Source of the DNA: an uncultured Ellagibacter sp.
GTDB lineage: Bacteria > Actinomycetota > Coriobacteriia > Coriobacteriales > Eggerthellaceae
NCBI RefSeq assembly: GCF_934636505.1
Contig: NZ_CAKUAL010000002.1
Span: 1-64,000 of the forward strand
Direction: 5' to 3'
Length of the DNA: 64,000 nucleotides
Both the position numbers and the translations under genes were made by a program. Shown one piece after another: positions 19,283-28,112 of this stretch (positions are counted from its first letter, which is position 1; each line of letters begins with the position of its first letter). Under the pieces are notes generated by a model, which was not told the origin of the DNA, ran no database searches, and saw only the letters and a list, made by a program, of their open reading frames with translations.

Positions 19283-19328
19283 GGACGGCAGTGTTCATAA
19301 GGCGGGTAGCGTTCGAAAAGGGAGCATC

Positions 19329-20573
19329 ATGGCGCATGGGGAAAGGGAAGAGATGGTCGTGGCCGAAGGCGGCGCGATCGATGCCGCATGCGATCCGAAA
19401 CCGAAGATGCCCCTGCTGCTGAAGGTGTTCGGCGTGCTGTGCATCGTGGGCGGGGCGGTCTCCATTCCGAGCGGTGTGCTTGCAGTTGTCGTCATCGTGC
19501 AGTTTTTGCGGTCGGGCGGCCTTGCCGAGGAGGCGCTCACGCCCCTTGCTGTGACGGTGGTTCTCGTTGCTGCTCAAGCGGCTATGTTGGTGCTGTTCAT
19601 CCTGCTGGGCGTGCGTCTTCTCCGCAACAAAAGGCGCTATGCCGCACTGACCGCCGAGGTCCTCATGGCGCTCGCGGCGGTGGCGTTCATCTGCAACATC
19701 ATGCTCAGCGGCACCGATGTCCATATCGTGCCGACGCTGGTCATCCTCGTGCTTTTGTTCTTCGTGTCAGGCTACGTCGACCCGTCGCTTTCCGAGGAGC
19801 GCGAGCTGCAGCGCAAGCTCCGCGACATGGAGACGCGCGACCAGGCAGAAGAGGGAACGCTCGGTCTGGACTCGACGGGGCGCGGCTATATTGCGCTCAA
19901 CTTCTTCAACGTGTTCTGGATTTTCGTGGTCTGCAGCGTGTTAGGCCTGGTCATCGAAGTAGTGTATCACTTCGTCATCGTCGTTCCCGGCGAGTATCAA
20001 GATCGCGCGGGCATGCTGTTCGGGCCGTTCTCGCCCATCTACGGCGTGGGCGCGGTGCTCATGACCATGGCGCTCAACCGCTTCCACGACAAGCCGGTGC
20101 CCGTGATCTTTTTGGTGAGCGCTGTGATTGGCGGCGCGTTCGAGTTCTTCGTCAGCTGGTTCATGGAAACCGCATTCGGCGCTGTGGCCTGGGATTATAC
20201 GGGCACGTTCCTCTCGATCGATGGACGCACGAACGGCATGTTCATGGCGATGTGGGGCATGCTGGGCGTGCTGTGGATAAAGGCGCTCCTGCCGAAGATG
20301 CTCGACGTGGTGAACTTGATCCCCTGGAAGCTGCGCTATACCGTGACCGCAGTCGCCACGGCGCTCATGCTCGTGAACGCCATCATGACGCTGCAATCGC
20401 TTGATTGCTGGTACGGGCGGCTGTCGGGGCATGTTCCCGAAACGCCCATCGAACAGTTCTACGCCACGTATTTCGACAACGACTTCATGGCGAACCGGTT
20501 CGAGAGCATGACCATCAATCCCGACAGCGCGACGCGCGGGTCAGGGGCGCCGCCGGACAGCGCTCTCGGCTAG
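19329..20573 (+). CDS. Membrane protein of the putative ABC-transporter type IV (CmpB/PF06541) family
   Basis: A 414-residue membrane protein. The N-terminal third has three or four hydrophobic segments and a short charged linker (near RELQRKLRDMETRDQ). The C-terminal half is the CmpB-like region with NFFNVFWIFVVCS, then FGPFSPIYGVGAV and the SWFMETAFG and WDY motifs. The biochemical role of this family is not established; it has no ATPase partner here. ATG at 19329 is preceded by aaaaggga. It is a single gene with a strong terminator. Confidence 0.75.
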   Translation: MAHGEREEMVVAEGGAIDAACDPKPKMPLLLKVFGVLCIVGGAVSIPSGVLAVVVIVQFLRSGGLAEEALTPLAVTVVLVAAQAAMLVLFILLGVRLLRNKRRYAALTAEVLMALAAVAFICNIMLSGTDVHIVPTLVILVLLFFVSGYVDPSLSEERELQRKLRDMETRDQAEEGTLGLDSTGRGYIALNFFNVFWIFVVCSVLGLVIEVVYHFVIVVPGEYQDRAGMLFGPFSPIYGVGAVLMTMALNRFHDKPVPVIFLVSAVIGGAFEFFVSWFMETAFGAVAWDYTGTFLSIDGRTNGMFMAMWGMLGVLWIKALLPKMLDVVNLIPWKLRYTVTAVATALMLVNAIMTLQSLDCWYGRLSGHVPETPIEQFYATYFDNDFMANRFESMTINPDSATRGSGAPPDSALG

Positions 20574-20635
20574 GGGCTATTCGGTCGCGCGCTGAGACGG
20601 CGCGGCTTCGGGTCGGTCCAGTTGTCTTTGCAAGA

Positions 20636-20677
20636 AAAAGGCCGCTGCGGCACGGGAAGTGCTCAAGCGGCCTTTTT
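20636..20677. terminator. Terminator between the CmpB-like gene and the metA operon
   Basis: An 11-bp stem (aaaaggccgct / agcggcctttt) flanked by A- and T-runs. It works in both directions for these convergent units. Confidence 0.85.
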
Positions 20678-20720
20678 ATGGTGCGGTTTGTGAATGGGCG
20701 TAGTTTGCGATTGGGAATTT

Positions 20721-20921
20721 CTACGCCCAAGGGTCGCGCTCGAACAGGGGGTTTGTCTCCCGTCGGTCGGAATAGGGGTCGTAGCCGTCGTCGTCTTCGC
20801 TCTCGGCGCGGATGCAGGGATCGCGATGCGCAGGGGCATGCTTGCGCGCTGCCTCGGCAAGAAGCTCCTCGGCGGTTTTTCGCGTCTTGCCCTGCTCGTC
20901 TTCCGAAGCGCTATTCGCCAT
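20721..20921 (-). CDS. Small charged protein downstream of metA
   Basis: A 66-residue hydrophilic protein starting [12 protein letters not shown] and ending ERDPWA, rich in Glu, Asp, Lys and Arg, with no membrane segment or known motif. Its ATG overlaps the last 11 bases of metA, and gaggagg lies upstream inside metA, so it is almost certainly cotranslated. Function is unknown. It may be a lineage-specific gene. Confidence 0.65.
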   Translation of the reverse strand: MANSASEDEQGKTRKTAEELLAEAARKHAPAHRDPCIRAESEDDDGYDPYSDRRETNPLFERDPWA

Positions 20922-21852
20922 CTGCTGCCTCCTCGTGTCCAATCGCGTCGATTTCATACGGCGTCGTTTGGTACACATAGTAGTTCAGCCAGTTGGTGTA
21001 GAGCAACTGCGCGTGCGCGCGCCAGGTCGATTCCGCAGGCTGCGCGGGGTCGTCGTTGGGGTAGTAATGCTTGGGCAGCGGCGCGTTCGGATGGGTCTTC
21101 GAGTCGCGCTCGTATTCCACATTCAGGGTTTCGCGGTCGTATTCGGGGTGGCCGAACACGAAGAAATTGCGGCTGTCCGTGCTTTTCGCCATGTAGACGC
21201 CGGCCTCGTCCGACTCGGCGATGATTTCCAGATTGGGGTTTGCCTCGATGTCCTCGGCTCGTACGTTGGTGTAGCGCGAATGCGGCGCTCGGAAGCGGTC
21301 GTCGAACCCGCGCACCCAGGGGGAAGACGGCTTCACGACGCGGTGTTCGAATACGCCGGTCGTCTTCTCGTCGAGCTCGTACTTCTCGACGCCGTAGCGA
21401 TAGAAGATGCCCGCCTGGGCTCCCCAGCAGATATGCAGGGTGGAGTGGACGTTCGTCTTCGACCAATCCATGATGCGCGTGAGCTCTTCCCAGTAATCAA
21501 CGTCGTGGAAATCGAGCAGCTCGACGGGCGCTCCCGTGATGATGAGGCCGTCGAAGTGCTCGTCTTTCACGTCGTCGAAGGAGACGTAGAACGTTTCCAG
21601 GTGCTCTTCGGAGACGTTTTTCGCGACGTGGCTCTTCGTGCGGAGGAGCTCCACCTCGATCTGCAACGGCGTGTTCGAGAGCTTTCGCAGGATCTGTGTC
21701 TCGGTGGTAATCTTGGTGGGCATGAGGTTTAAGAGCAGCACGCGCAAGGGACGGATATCCTGGTGCAGCGCGCGGTGTTCGGTCATGACGAAGATGTTCT
21801 CTTTTTCGAGTTGCGCGGTTGCCGGCAGCGAATCGGGAATCTTGATAGGCAT
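20911..21852 (-). CDS. metA: Homoserine O-acyltransferase MetA, predicted acetyl-CoA specific
   Basis: A 313-residue enzyme of methionine synthesis with the catalytic Cys142 in HICWGAQAG and the N-terminal [11 protein letters not shown] typical of the family. Residue 111, in ITGAPVELL, is Glu. In characterised MetA enzymes Glu at 111 goes with acetyl-CoA and Gly with succinyl-CoA, so the product is predicted to be O-acetylhomoserine. The site cgaaaggatg precedes the ATG. I see no SAM riboswitch pattern in the leader. A small gene overlaps its 3' end. Confidence 0.93.
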   Translation of the reverse strand: MPIKIPDSLPATAQLEKENIFVMTEHRALHQDIRPLRVLLLNLMPTKITTETQILRKLSNTPLQIEVELLRTKSHVAKNVSEEHLETFYVSFDDVKDEHFDGLIITGAPVELLDFHDVDYWEELTRIMDWSKTNVHSTLHICWGAQAGIFYRYGVEKYELDEKTTGVFEHRVVKPSSPWVRGFDDRFRAPHSRYTNVRAEDIEANPNLEIIAESDEAGVYMAKSTDSRNFFVFGHPEYDRETLNVEYERDSKTHPNAPLPKHYYPNDDPAQPAESTWRAHAQLLYTNWLNYYVYQTTPYEIDAIGHEEAADGE

Positions 21853-22283
21853 GGCGCATCCTTTCGTCTGGTAGAAACTTCCTCGCTATCCTAGCAAAAA
21901 ATCAGTTCACCCAATTATATGAAGCGGCGATAACACATTATCGCGGAAATCGAGAAAGCGGATGGTGCAAGGCGCTTTTTCATATTCCCGATTTCCGAAG
22001 ACTTTCTGCAGATGGCCATGAATAAGATGATTCTGGCTTGACTTCCCCTCGCCAAGCCAGGTAGACTGCAAAAGTTCGCTTTCAAAAGCCCCGTGAAAGC
22101 AGTAAAGGCAGAAGCGATATGCCAACGGAGTCCAGGCCTGAGGTATGCGCGTCGGCGTAGGAAACCGACATCTGGCTGACCTGCACTTTTGAAAACAAAC
22201 ACCCGCTTGCGGTAACACGCAAGCGCCCCTTGGAAGGGCCCTTCGGCTCGTTCAAGGAACAGAGTATCTATTGGAGGAAGCAA
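21853..22283. promoter_or_regulatory. Divergent promoter region and structured rplM leader
   Basis: On the minus strand a tataat near 21914-21919 could serve metA. Toward rplM the last 85 bases hold a stem cgcttgc / gcaagcg around 22204-22224, then gccccttggaagggc at 22225-22239, then the ribosome site. Such stems before rplM are the usual position of a ribosomal-protein feedback leader, but I cannot match them to the known L13 leader. The remaining 280 bases contain no gene that I can support. Confidence 0.4.
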
Positions 22284-22718
22284 GTGAAGACGTATCATGC
22301 GAAGCCCGGCGAAGTCGAGCGCGAATGGCTTCTGATCGACGCAACCGATCAGGTTCTCGGCCGCGTGGCCACCAAGGCCGCACAGATTCTCAAGGGCAAG
22401 CACAAGCCGCAGTACACCCCGCATGTTGATACGGGCGACTTCGTGATCATCATCAACGCGGACAAGATTCGCGTTACCGGCACGAAGGCTGCAGCGAAAG
22501 AGTATTACCGCCACAGTGGTTTTCCCGGTGGTCTCAAGTCCGAAACCTTCACCGAAGCCATGGAGAAGCATCCTGAGCGCGTGATCGAGCATGCTGTTAA
22601 GGGCATGCTGCCGAAGAACACGCTGGGTCGTGCCCAGGGCATGAAGTTGAAGGTGTACGCTGGCCCTGAGCATCCTCATATGGCTCAGAAGCCCCGCGAG
22701 ATCAAGATGGAGGGTTAA
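22284..22718 (+). CDS. rplM: 50S ribosomal protein L13
   Basis: A 144-residue protein of normal length. Family motifs include [16 protein letters not shown], then [15 protein letters not shown] and [13 protein letters not shown]. The GTG at 22284 follows ggaggaag and fits the L13 N-terminus; the in-frame ATG at 22230 would add an unrelated extension that overlaps the leader stems. rpsI follows after two bases, the universal rplM-rpsI order. Confidence 0.97.
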   Translation: MKTYHAKPGEVEREWLLIDATDQVLGRVATKAAQILKGKHKPQYTPHVDTGDFVIIINADKIRVTGTKAAAKEYYRHSGFPGGLKSETFTEAMEKHPERVIEHAVKGMLPKNTLGRAQGMKLKVYAGPEHPHMAQKPREIKMEG

Positions 22719-22720
22719 TC

Positions 22721-23113
22721 ATGGCAGGTGAAGCTCTGTATTACGGCACTGGCCGTCGTAAGAACGCCGTTGCTCGCGTGCGCCTCGTCCCGGGCACGGG
22801 CAAGGTGACCATCAATGGTCGCGAGGGTGCTGAGTACTTTGGCCGCGAGGCTCTTCTCGATTACGCGAAGACCCCGTTCAAGGTGACCGACACCATGGAT
22901 CACTTCGACGTGATCGCTCGCATCAACGGTGGCGGCATCTCGGGTCAGGCCGGCGCTCTGCGTCACGGCATCTCCCGCGCTCTGCTTGACGCCGGCGACT
23001 ATCGCGCCGAGCTCAAGAAGGCTGGCTACCTCACCCGCGACTCTCGTGTGGTCGAGCGTAAGAAGTACGGCCTGAAGAAGGCTCGTAAGCGTCCGCAGTT
23101 CTCGAAGCGCTAG
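22721..23113 (+). CDS. rpsI: 30S ribosomal protein S9
   Basis: A 130-residue protein with [16 protein letters not shown] at the start and the invariant C-terminal [17 protein letters not shown] that contacts P-site tRNA. It starts two bases after the rplM stop, so it is cotranscribed and probably coupled. Confidence 0.98.
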   Translation: MAGEALYYGTGRRKNAVARVRLVPGTGKVTINGREGAEYFGREALLDYAKTPFKVTDTMDHFDVIARINGGGISGQAGALRHGISRALLDAGDYRAELKKAGYLTRDSRVVERKKYGLKKARKRPQFSKR

Positions 23114-23138
23114 TTTCTTCTGGAACATACACGGTTGC

Positions 23139-23177
23139 AAACCCCGTCGTTCATTCGAGCGGCGGGGTTTCTTTTTT
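23139..23177 (+). terminator. Terminator of the rplM-rpsI operon
   Basis: The hairpin aaaccccgtcg / cggcggggttt, with one G-T pair, is followed by cttttttg. Confidence 0.9.
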
Positions 23178-23419
23178 GTTGCTGTGAGGCGGGGGCGTGG
23201 TTGGGGTTGGCGCTGTTGGCTGCCTCTTGTTTATAGCGCTCCTTGGAAAGAAGAGGCCCTGCAGCAAATGGGGGGCTGCAGGGCCGATTTGGGGGTGCGT
23301 TGAAAACGCGAGTCAACGATAGAACATAGATAATGTTACTAGTCAATATTCAATTCGAAAAAATTTTGACTTGCGGTTGAAAAAATTTAGTGAGTGGCCA
23401 AAAAAGTATTCAAATATGG
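23178..23419. other. AT-rich intergenic region with an isolated stem-loop
   Basis: No credible gene. The stem ggccctgcagc / gctgcagggcc (23255-23285, nine-base loop) is perfect but has no T-run on either side. From about 23310 to 23460 the sequence becomes strikingly AT-rich against a GC-rich genome, as expected for a promoter upstream of the small gene at 23522. Confidence 0.5.
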
Positions 23420-23448
23420 TTGCGTTAGGCTACTAATAACGGTATTCT
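23420..23448 (+). promoter_or_regulatory. Probable promoter of the small gene
   Basis: The boxes ttgcgt (23420-23425) and tattct (23443-23448) are separated by 17 bp within the AT-rich stretch. Confidence 0.5.
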
Positions 23449-23521
23449 GAATGCGTTTTTTAGGGGAGCGGTTGCGGTGAAAAGGGGCACGGCGGCCATC
23501 AATTGGGAAAGGGGAATCTCA

Positions 23522-23680
23522 ATGAATGCAGCACTCGACAAGATTATGGAGGCTCGCAAGTACGACGGTGTTGTCGTGAAGAACCAAAAAGCACCACAGC
23601 CTTTAGGAAACCTGACGACTGCAGAGCATGACAAAGCGCGCGCTGGCTTGTTCCCGGCGCTCGTTGGCTCGGGCAAGTAG
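23522..23680 (+). CDS. Small protein of unknown function (52 residues)
   Basis: The frame MNAALDKIMEARKYDGVVVK continues to GLFPALVGSGK. It has no membrane segment and is slightly basic. The ATG at 23522 has gaaagggga seven bases upstream; an in-frame GTG at 23477, with gggagcgg, would give 67 residues. It has its own candidate promoter and a strong terminator just after the stop, which argues that it is real. I recognise no family. Confidence 0.6.
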   Translation: MNAALDKIMEARKYDGVVVKNQKAPQPLGNLTTAEHDKARAGLFPALVGSGK

Positions 23681-23702
23681 CGTTCTTCCTTTAGTAGCGA
23701 AG

Positions 23703-23743
23703 AGGCCTGATCGGTTGCAGGGGGCAGCTGATCAGGCCTTTCT
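23703..23743 (+). terminator. Terminator after the small gene
   Basis: A 10-bp perfect stem (aggcctgatc / gatcaggcct) with a 17-base loop, followed by ttctcgtttt. Confidence 0.8.
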
Positions 23744-23893
23744 CGTTTTGCGCTTCTTTTAAGTCCCCATGAAATCTTGCTGTGCGCGGGTGGCTCCCTC
23801 TTTTGCGGGTCTGCTTCCTGCTCCGCTTTCGGCTCTTCAGCCCCGATTCCAATTGTCTCGATCCGAAATCGATCCTTGTCGTTTAACGGCTGC

Positions 23894-26428
23894 TCATCGG
23901 TAGAGCCTCCGACACATCTCGACGGCTACGGCAAGTGCTTCTATGTCCTCGCAGGTGGTATGCACGGCGAAGCTTGCTCGCCCGGTGCCCACCATGCCCG
24001 TCGATGCAGCAAGCGGCATGGCGCAATGCCCGCCCGATCGTATGGCGACGCCCATCATGCCGCACGCGCTGCCGATTTGCGCGGGCGCGGTGTTCGCAAG
24101 CGAGAACGACACGAGCCCTCCCGCGCCGTCCAGCTGCGTGTGGTCTCCCCAGATGGTGAGGCCTTCCACCCCATGGAGCGCGTGGACGGCGAACGGGGTC
24201 ATGGCTTCGGCGTGCTCGAGCACGTGCTCCATGCCCAGCTTCTCCATGTACTCGATGGCGCCCGCCCAGCCGACTGCCTGCGCGATCGGAGGCGTTCCCA
24301 CCTCGTATTGGATGGCCCCCTGGCGAAGGTAGTAGGAATCGACGGACGCATGCGAGATCGTGCCGCCGCCGATGGCTACGGGGTCCATCTCGTCGAATGC
24401 GTCTTTCCCGATGAATAGGCCGCCGATGCCGAGCGGTCCGTACATCTTGTGGGCGGAGAAAGCGGCGAAGTCGCAGCCGATTTCCTTTACGTTGAAGGGC
24501 AGATGGGGGAACGATTGCGCGGCGTCGAGCATGAATCGGGCGCCGGCCTGATGTGCCATGCGTGCCATGTTTGCCACGGGGTTCACGATGCCGAGAACGT
24601 TCGACACGTGGGCGACGCATACGAGTTTGGGGTGATGGTCAAGGAGGCGCTCGTATTCCCCAAGGTCAAGTCTGCCGTCGGGAAGCAGGGGAATGAAGTC
24701 GAGCGCGGCATTCCTGCGGCGCGCCAAAAGGAGCCACGGCAGAAGGTCGGAGTGGTGCTCGGAAAGCGCGACGACGATATGGTCGCCTTCGCTCACGTTG
24801 AAATCGCCCCACGAGTGCGCCACCAGATTGCATGACGCGGAAGCGTTCATGGTGTAGACGGTCTGGCGGCGCTCGGCGCCAATGAAGTCCTCAAGCACTT
24901 TTCGTGCGTTGTTGAGGGAGCCTGTTGCCTTTGCGGAAAGCTCGTAGCCGCCGCGGTAGACGTTCGCGTTCTCGTGCTCGTTGAAGTTCGCCTCCGCCTG
25001 AAGCGCGCGGAAGCAACGCTGCGTCGTAGCGGCGGAGTCCAAGTAGGCGAGTGTGTTTTTCTGCTTGCGATCGTTGAGCAGCGGGAAGTCCTCGCGGTTG
25101 CGCCATGCCCAGGCGTCCGCCCAGGTGAGCTTGGCTTGCTCGTCATGGGGAAGCTGGTTGCGCCAGGCATCCATGCGCGAGACGACTTCGCGCGCGATTT
25201 CAATGAGCTCCTCGTCGGCGGGCGAGCGCTTGGGGACGTCTTTCTGTGAGGTTGGGGAAGCCTTGGGGGCCTCCAGCCGCTCAGACAGTCCTCGCTGCGC
25301 TGCGGAACTCGCTTTGTGGAGGCCCCCAAGGCTTCCTTCCAGTTGGGAGCCCTCCTGCCGTTCTGGCAGTCCTCGCTGCACCGAAGGGCTCACCTGGCGG
25401 AGGCTCCCGAAAGCTCCTTCGGCCCGCAGGTCGATCCCGCCCATCTTTTTTCGCGCAATCTGCACCGCTTCGCGCGCGGAAAGCGTGCGGCCCTTCTCGA
25501 AGGCAGTCAGCTTTTCGGGCACGATGGCGTTCGCCGCGAGCGTTTCCTCCCCGAAGACTACGTCTTTCAGCGCGATGCGCGGCAGCGGGCGATCGATGCC
25601 GTTAGGGCCGGGCTTGCACAGCCCGCTTGCGTCGAGGTTCTCCAAGAAACAGCGCGAGATGAGCATCGGCGTCCGGCGATACCACTGGATCCACGATGCG
25701 ACGACGTCGAGCGTGGGGTCGTCGCGGAATGTGCGGCAAACTTCAAGAAGATGAGCGGGCGTGATGCGAACTTGATCGCATCCGATCAGCATGACGGAAT
25801 CGGCGTCGGGGTTGTCCTCGAGTGCGCGCATCGCGTAATCGAGCACGCCTTTGGGCGTGTCGTACAAGGTGAACCCGCAGGCGTCTAGGGTGGCCCGATA
25901 CGCCGCATCGGCGTCGAAGGGGATGAATTCGACTTCCCTGCCCGATTGGTGGGGCGCGTTCTCGTCTCCATGCGTGGCTCCGTCGTCGTGCGCATTCTCG
26001 TTGTCGCGCGCGCCGTTGTCGATATCGCAATGCGCGTCGCCTCTGTTCCTGGCGGCGGCGATGTCGCCCGAGACCACCTCCTCAAGCGCCCGGCGCTCCT
26101 CGGGCACGCCTCCCGCAAGTACGTAGACGCGCGCGAACCTCGCCTCAAGCGCACGTGCCGCGGCAATTGCCGTTACCGTCGTGCCCTCGAATCGTTGCAA
26201 GGGGCGGGGCGTCTTCTTCTCGCCGTTTTTGGGATCCTCGCATATCACGGTTTTTTCGTTTTCGCTTTCGAAGGCGACCTTCAGCGACGTTGTCCCGAAA
26301 TTGGTCGCGAGCACGAGGGCGATGGTTTTCCCACATGCGCGTGCGAGCTCGGCCTCCTCGGGGATGGGGCGCTCCACGGGCCCCTGCTTGGGCTGATGCT
26401 CATTACGGCGTAGGTAGTTCGCTGACAT
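23894..26428 (-). CDS. NTP-transferase-like domain fused to a SufS-type cysteine desulfurase
   Basis: An 844-residue two-domain protein. Residues about 30-330 resemble MobA/MocA nucleotidyltransferases: an IALVLATNFGTTSLK start, IGCDQVRITPAHLL like the xDQP motif, and RRTPMLISR. The usual LAAGxSxRMG loop is degenerate. A linker (about 330-430) carries two palindromic DNA repeats. From about 430 comes a group II cysteine desulfurase: YLDSAATTQ, the PLP lysine near 660 in FSAHKMYGPLG, and the catalytic Cys near 802 in SGGHCAMP. This domain should release sulfur from cysteine to alanine. ATG at 26428 is preferred to 26455 because gaaggaga precedes it. No sufBCD or iscU lies nearby. The fusion suggests sulfuration of a molybdenum cofactor, but that is inference. 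Confidence 0.85.
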   Translation of the reverse strand: MSANYLRRNEHQPKQGPVERPIPEEAELARACGKTIALVLATNFGTTSLKVAFESENEKTVICEDPKNGEKKTPRPLQRFEGTTVTAIAAARALEARFARVYVLAGGVPEERRALEEVVSGDIAAARNRGDAHCDIDNGARDNENAHDDGATHGDENAPHQSGREVEFIPFDADAAYRATLDACGFTLYDTPKGVLDYAMRALEDNPDADSVMLIGCDQVRITPAHLLEVCRTFRDDPTLDVVASWIQWYRRTPMLISRCFLENLDASGLCKPGPNGIDRPLPRIALKDVVFGEETLAANAIVPEKLTAFEKGRTLSAREAVQIARKKMGGIDLRAEGAFGSLRQVSPSVQRGLPERQEGSQLEGSLGGLHKASSAAQRGLSERLEAPKASPTSQKDVPKRSPADEELIEIAREVVSRMDAWRNQLPHDEQAKLTWADAWAWRNREDFPLLNDRKQKNTLAYLDSAATTQRCFRALQAEANFNEHENANVYRGGYELSAKATGSLNNARKVLEDFIGAERRQTVYTMNASASCNLVAHSWGDFNVSEGDHIVVALSEHHSDLLPWLLLARRRNAALDFIPLLPDGRLDLGEYERLLDHHPKLVCVAHVSNVLGIVNPVANMARMAHQAGARFMLDAAQSFPHLPFNVKEIGCDFAAFSAHKMYGPLGIGGLFIGKDAFDEMDPVAIGGGTISHASVDSYYLRQGAIQYEVGTPPIAQAVGWAGAIEYMEKLGMEHVLEHAEAMTPFAVHALHGVEGLTIWGDHTQLDGAGGLVSFSLANTAPAQIGSACGMMGVAIRSGGHCAMPLAASTGMVGTGRASFAVHTTCEDIEALAVAVEMCRRLYR
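25256..25336. repeat. Palindromic repeat element, copy 1 (in the sufS-like linker)
   Basis: Perfect 20-bp inverted arms (ggaagccttgggggcctcca at 25256-25275 and its complement at 25317-25336) flank a 41-base core. On the minus strand the core contains gttccgcagcgcagcgagga then ctgtctgagc, nearly identical to the core at 36882-36918. The element lies wholly within a coding frame. Confidence 0.85.
25345..25408. repeat. Palindromic repeat element, copy 2 (diverged)
   Basis: Imperfect arms (gggagccctcc / ggaggctccc) around a core that shares cagtcctcgctgc with copy 1. It lies eight bases from copy 1, so the two form a tandem pair in the same linker. Confidence 0.6.
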
Positions 26429-26634
26429 AGGGTCTCCTTCGTCTGCCTGCCTCATGCTTTGCTTGAAGCGACGGATCGATTCCGTATAGGATACAGCTGA
26501 TTCTTTCTCTTTGCGCGAACTGTGCGAAAACCGATGCTTCGAGGGAATCGTCTTCTCTTGACGCCCGCGCGACCTTGCGACAGCCGTCGCGCACTCGTTC
26601 GGAAGGTGACGTAACTTCCTCGCGCCCCATCGGG

Positions 26635-26640
26635 TACAAT
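26635..26640 (+). promoter_or_regulatory. -10 box placed for a leaderless or near-leaderless MFS transcript
   Basis: A tacaat ends nine bases before the ATG at 26650. The expected start of transcription is then at most a few bases before the ATG, and no Shine-Dalgarno sequence is visible. Confidence 0.45.
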
Positions 26641-26649
26641 GAATCCATT

Positions 26650-28044
26650 ATGGCTAGTTCATTCAACCTAAACGCATACGGTGCGATGTTCCGCGTGAAG
26701 GCCGCCTATTCTTTCGAGGTAGGCGGTCTTCTCGTGCGTATGTACGCGTTCATGCGCACCATCGGCACCGTGTCCATGCTCACGCTTTCGGGGTATTCCT
26801 ATTTCATGGCGGGTTTGGTTGCGTCGGTGGTGGCGTTTGCCCTGTTCTTGATATCGCCGCGCGTCTCGAAGCGGATTGACGAGCGCGGTCAGGGCGCAAT
26901 CGTCTTGCCCGCCACGTGCATCGCATTGCTTGGGTGTGCGATCTTGCTGGTCACCGTGCTGCTCAAACTGCCGATTGCGCTGTGCTTCGTGGGCGCGGTG
27001 CTCATGGGCTTTCTTCCCACGCCTCAGGCACTCACGCGTGCCCGCTGGGTCTACCTGGTGAAATCGGGTCGCCTGGGCGATAATGCACCCGAGCTCAAGA
27101 CCGTCTTCTCCTACGAGGGCGTGATGGACGATATCGTCTTCATGGTGAGTCCCGCGCTTTCCATTGCACTCGCTTCGGGAATCCACCCTATCGCCGGCAT
27201 GGGATGCGGCTTTATCTGCTGCGTGGTGGGGACGCTGCTGCTTGTGTCATCGAAGGACACCGAGCCGGTGCCAGGTTGGGAAAAGAAGCTTGCGAACCGG
27301 GAAGGTGCCGCGCCTTCCGAGCGTGCCGAAAGTGTCGTCTTCGCCGAGCCCGGCGCTGCGGTCGAAGGCTTGGGAAGCGGAAGCGCTCCCGCAGCTGGCC
27401 CGGACGTTGTGCGCGATGCCTCCGCGGACGCGGTCGACGATGCTCGCGCGGGCAAGAGGAAGCGCTCCCGCAGCCTGTTCCTCACGAATCCCGTGGTGCG
27501 CACGCTGTTCTTCCTGTCGCTTCTGATGGGCTGCTTCTTCGGTATCTTCGACACTGCCACGGTCTCCTTCGCGCAGATCGAGCTTAACGACCCAGTGTTC
27601 GCAAGCCTCATCCTCGCCATCGAGTCGCTTGTGTCGACCATCGTCGGGTTCGTGTTTGGCATGATTCTTTTCACCGCACGTCAAAGCAAGAAGATGCTGG
27701 CGTTCTCCATCGTAATCGGCCTCGGTTACGGGTCGATGATTTTCGTGAGCTCGTCGTTAAGCCTGCTTGTGGTCATCTTCGTAGCGGCGGGTACGTACGC
27801 TCCGTTCGTTATCACGCTGAACGAGACGGCCGAGCGCGCTGTGCCCGAGGCGAACATCACCGAGGCGCTCACGTGGGTGACCTCGGGCAGCATCTGCGGC
27901 CTTGCGTTCGGGCCGACGCTCGCCGGCGTCATCATCGACACGTGGGGGTCGTTCGCGTGCTTCGGCGCGGGCGCCTTCGTTGCGCTCGCCATTCCGGTGC
28001 TGGCCGTTCTTACCTATCCCATGATGAAGAAGCAGGTGGGGTAG
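26650..28044 (+). CDS. Major facilitator superfamily membrane protein
   Basis: A 464-residue protein with about twelve hydrophobic segments and a large cytoplasmic loop near the middle (rich in Ala, Glu, Arg and Lys, ending GKRKRSRSLF), the usual 6+6 layout. The N-terminal half has the short basic loop SPRVSKRIDERGQG, resembling the loop 2-3 motif of MFS proteins. It could be an exporter; the substrate is not evident. ATG at 26650 is chosen because the -10 box lies right before it; the upstream frame extension overlaps that box. It is divergent from the sufS-like gene. Confidence 0.8.
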   Translation: MASSFNLNAYGAMFRVKAAYSFEVGGLLVRMYAFMRTIGTVSMLTLSGYSYFMAGLVASVVAFALFLISPRVSKRIDERGQGAIVLPATCIALLGCAILLVTVLLKLPIALCFVGAVLMGFLPTPQALTRARWVYLVKSGRLGDNAPELKTVFSYEGVMDDIVFMVSPALSIALASGIHPIAGMGCGFICCVVGTLLLVSSKDTEPVPGWEKKLANREGAAPSERAESVVFAEPGAAVEGLGSGSAPAAGPDVVRDASADAVDDARAGKRKRSRSLFLTNPVVRTLFFLSLLMGCFFGIFDTATVSFAQIELNDPVFASLILAIESLVSTIVGFVFGMILFTARQSKKMLAFSIVIGLGYGSMIFVSSSLSLLVVIFVAAGTYAPFVITLNETAERAVPEANITEALTWVTSGSICGLAFGPTLAGVIIDTWGSFACFGAGAFVALAIPVLAVLTYPMMKKQVG

Positions 28045-28112
28045 GGGAAGCTGGGCTAACGTTCTCGCCATTTTTTGTCCACGGCGGGTCGTTTCCAGGG
28101 AAGAAGGCATTC

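Noticed and set aside
21853..21960. SAM riboswitch before metA
   Set aside because: The leader is only about 60 bases from the likely promoter to the start codon and lacks the multi-stem SAM-binding core.
25256..25408. CRISPR-like repeat pair
   Set aside because: Only two diverged units with long palindromic arms and an eight-base gap, inside a gene; no spacers of regular length and no cas genes.
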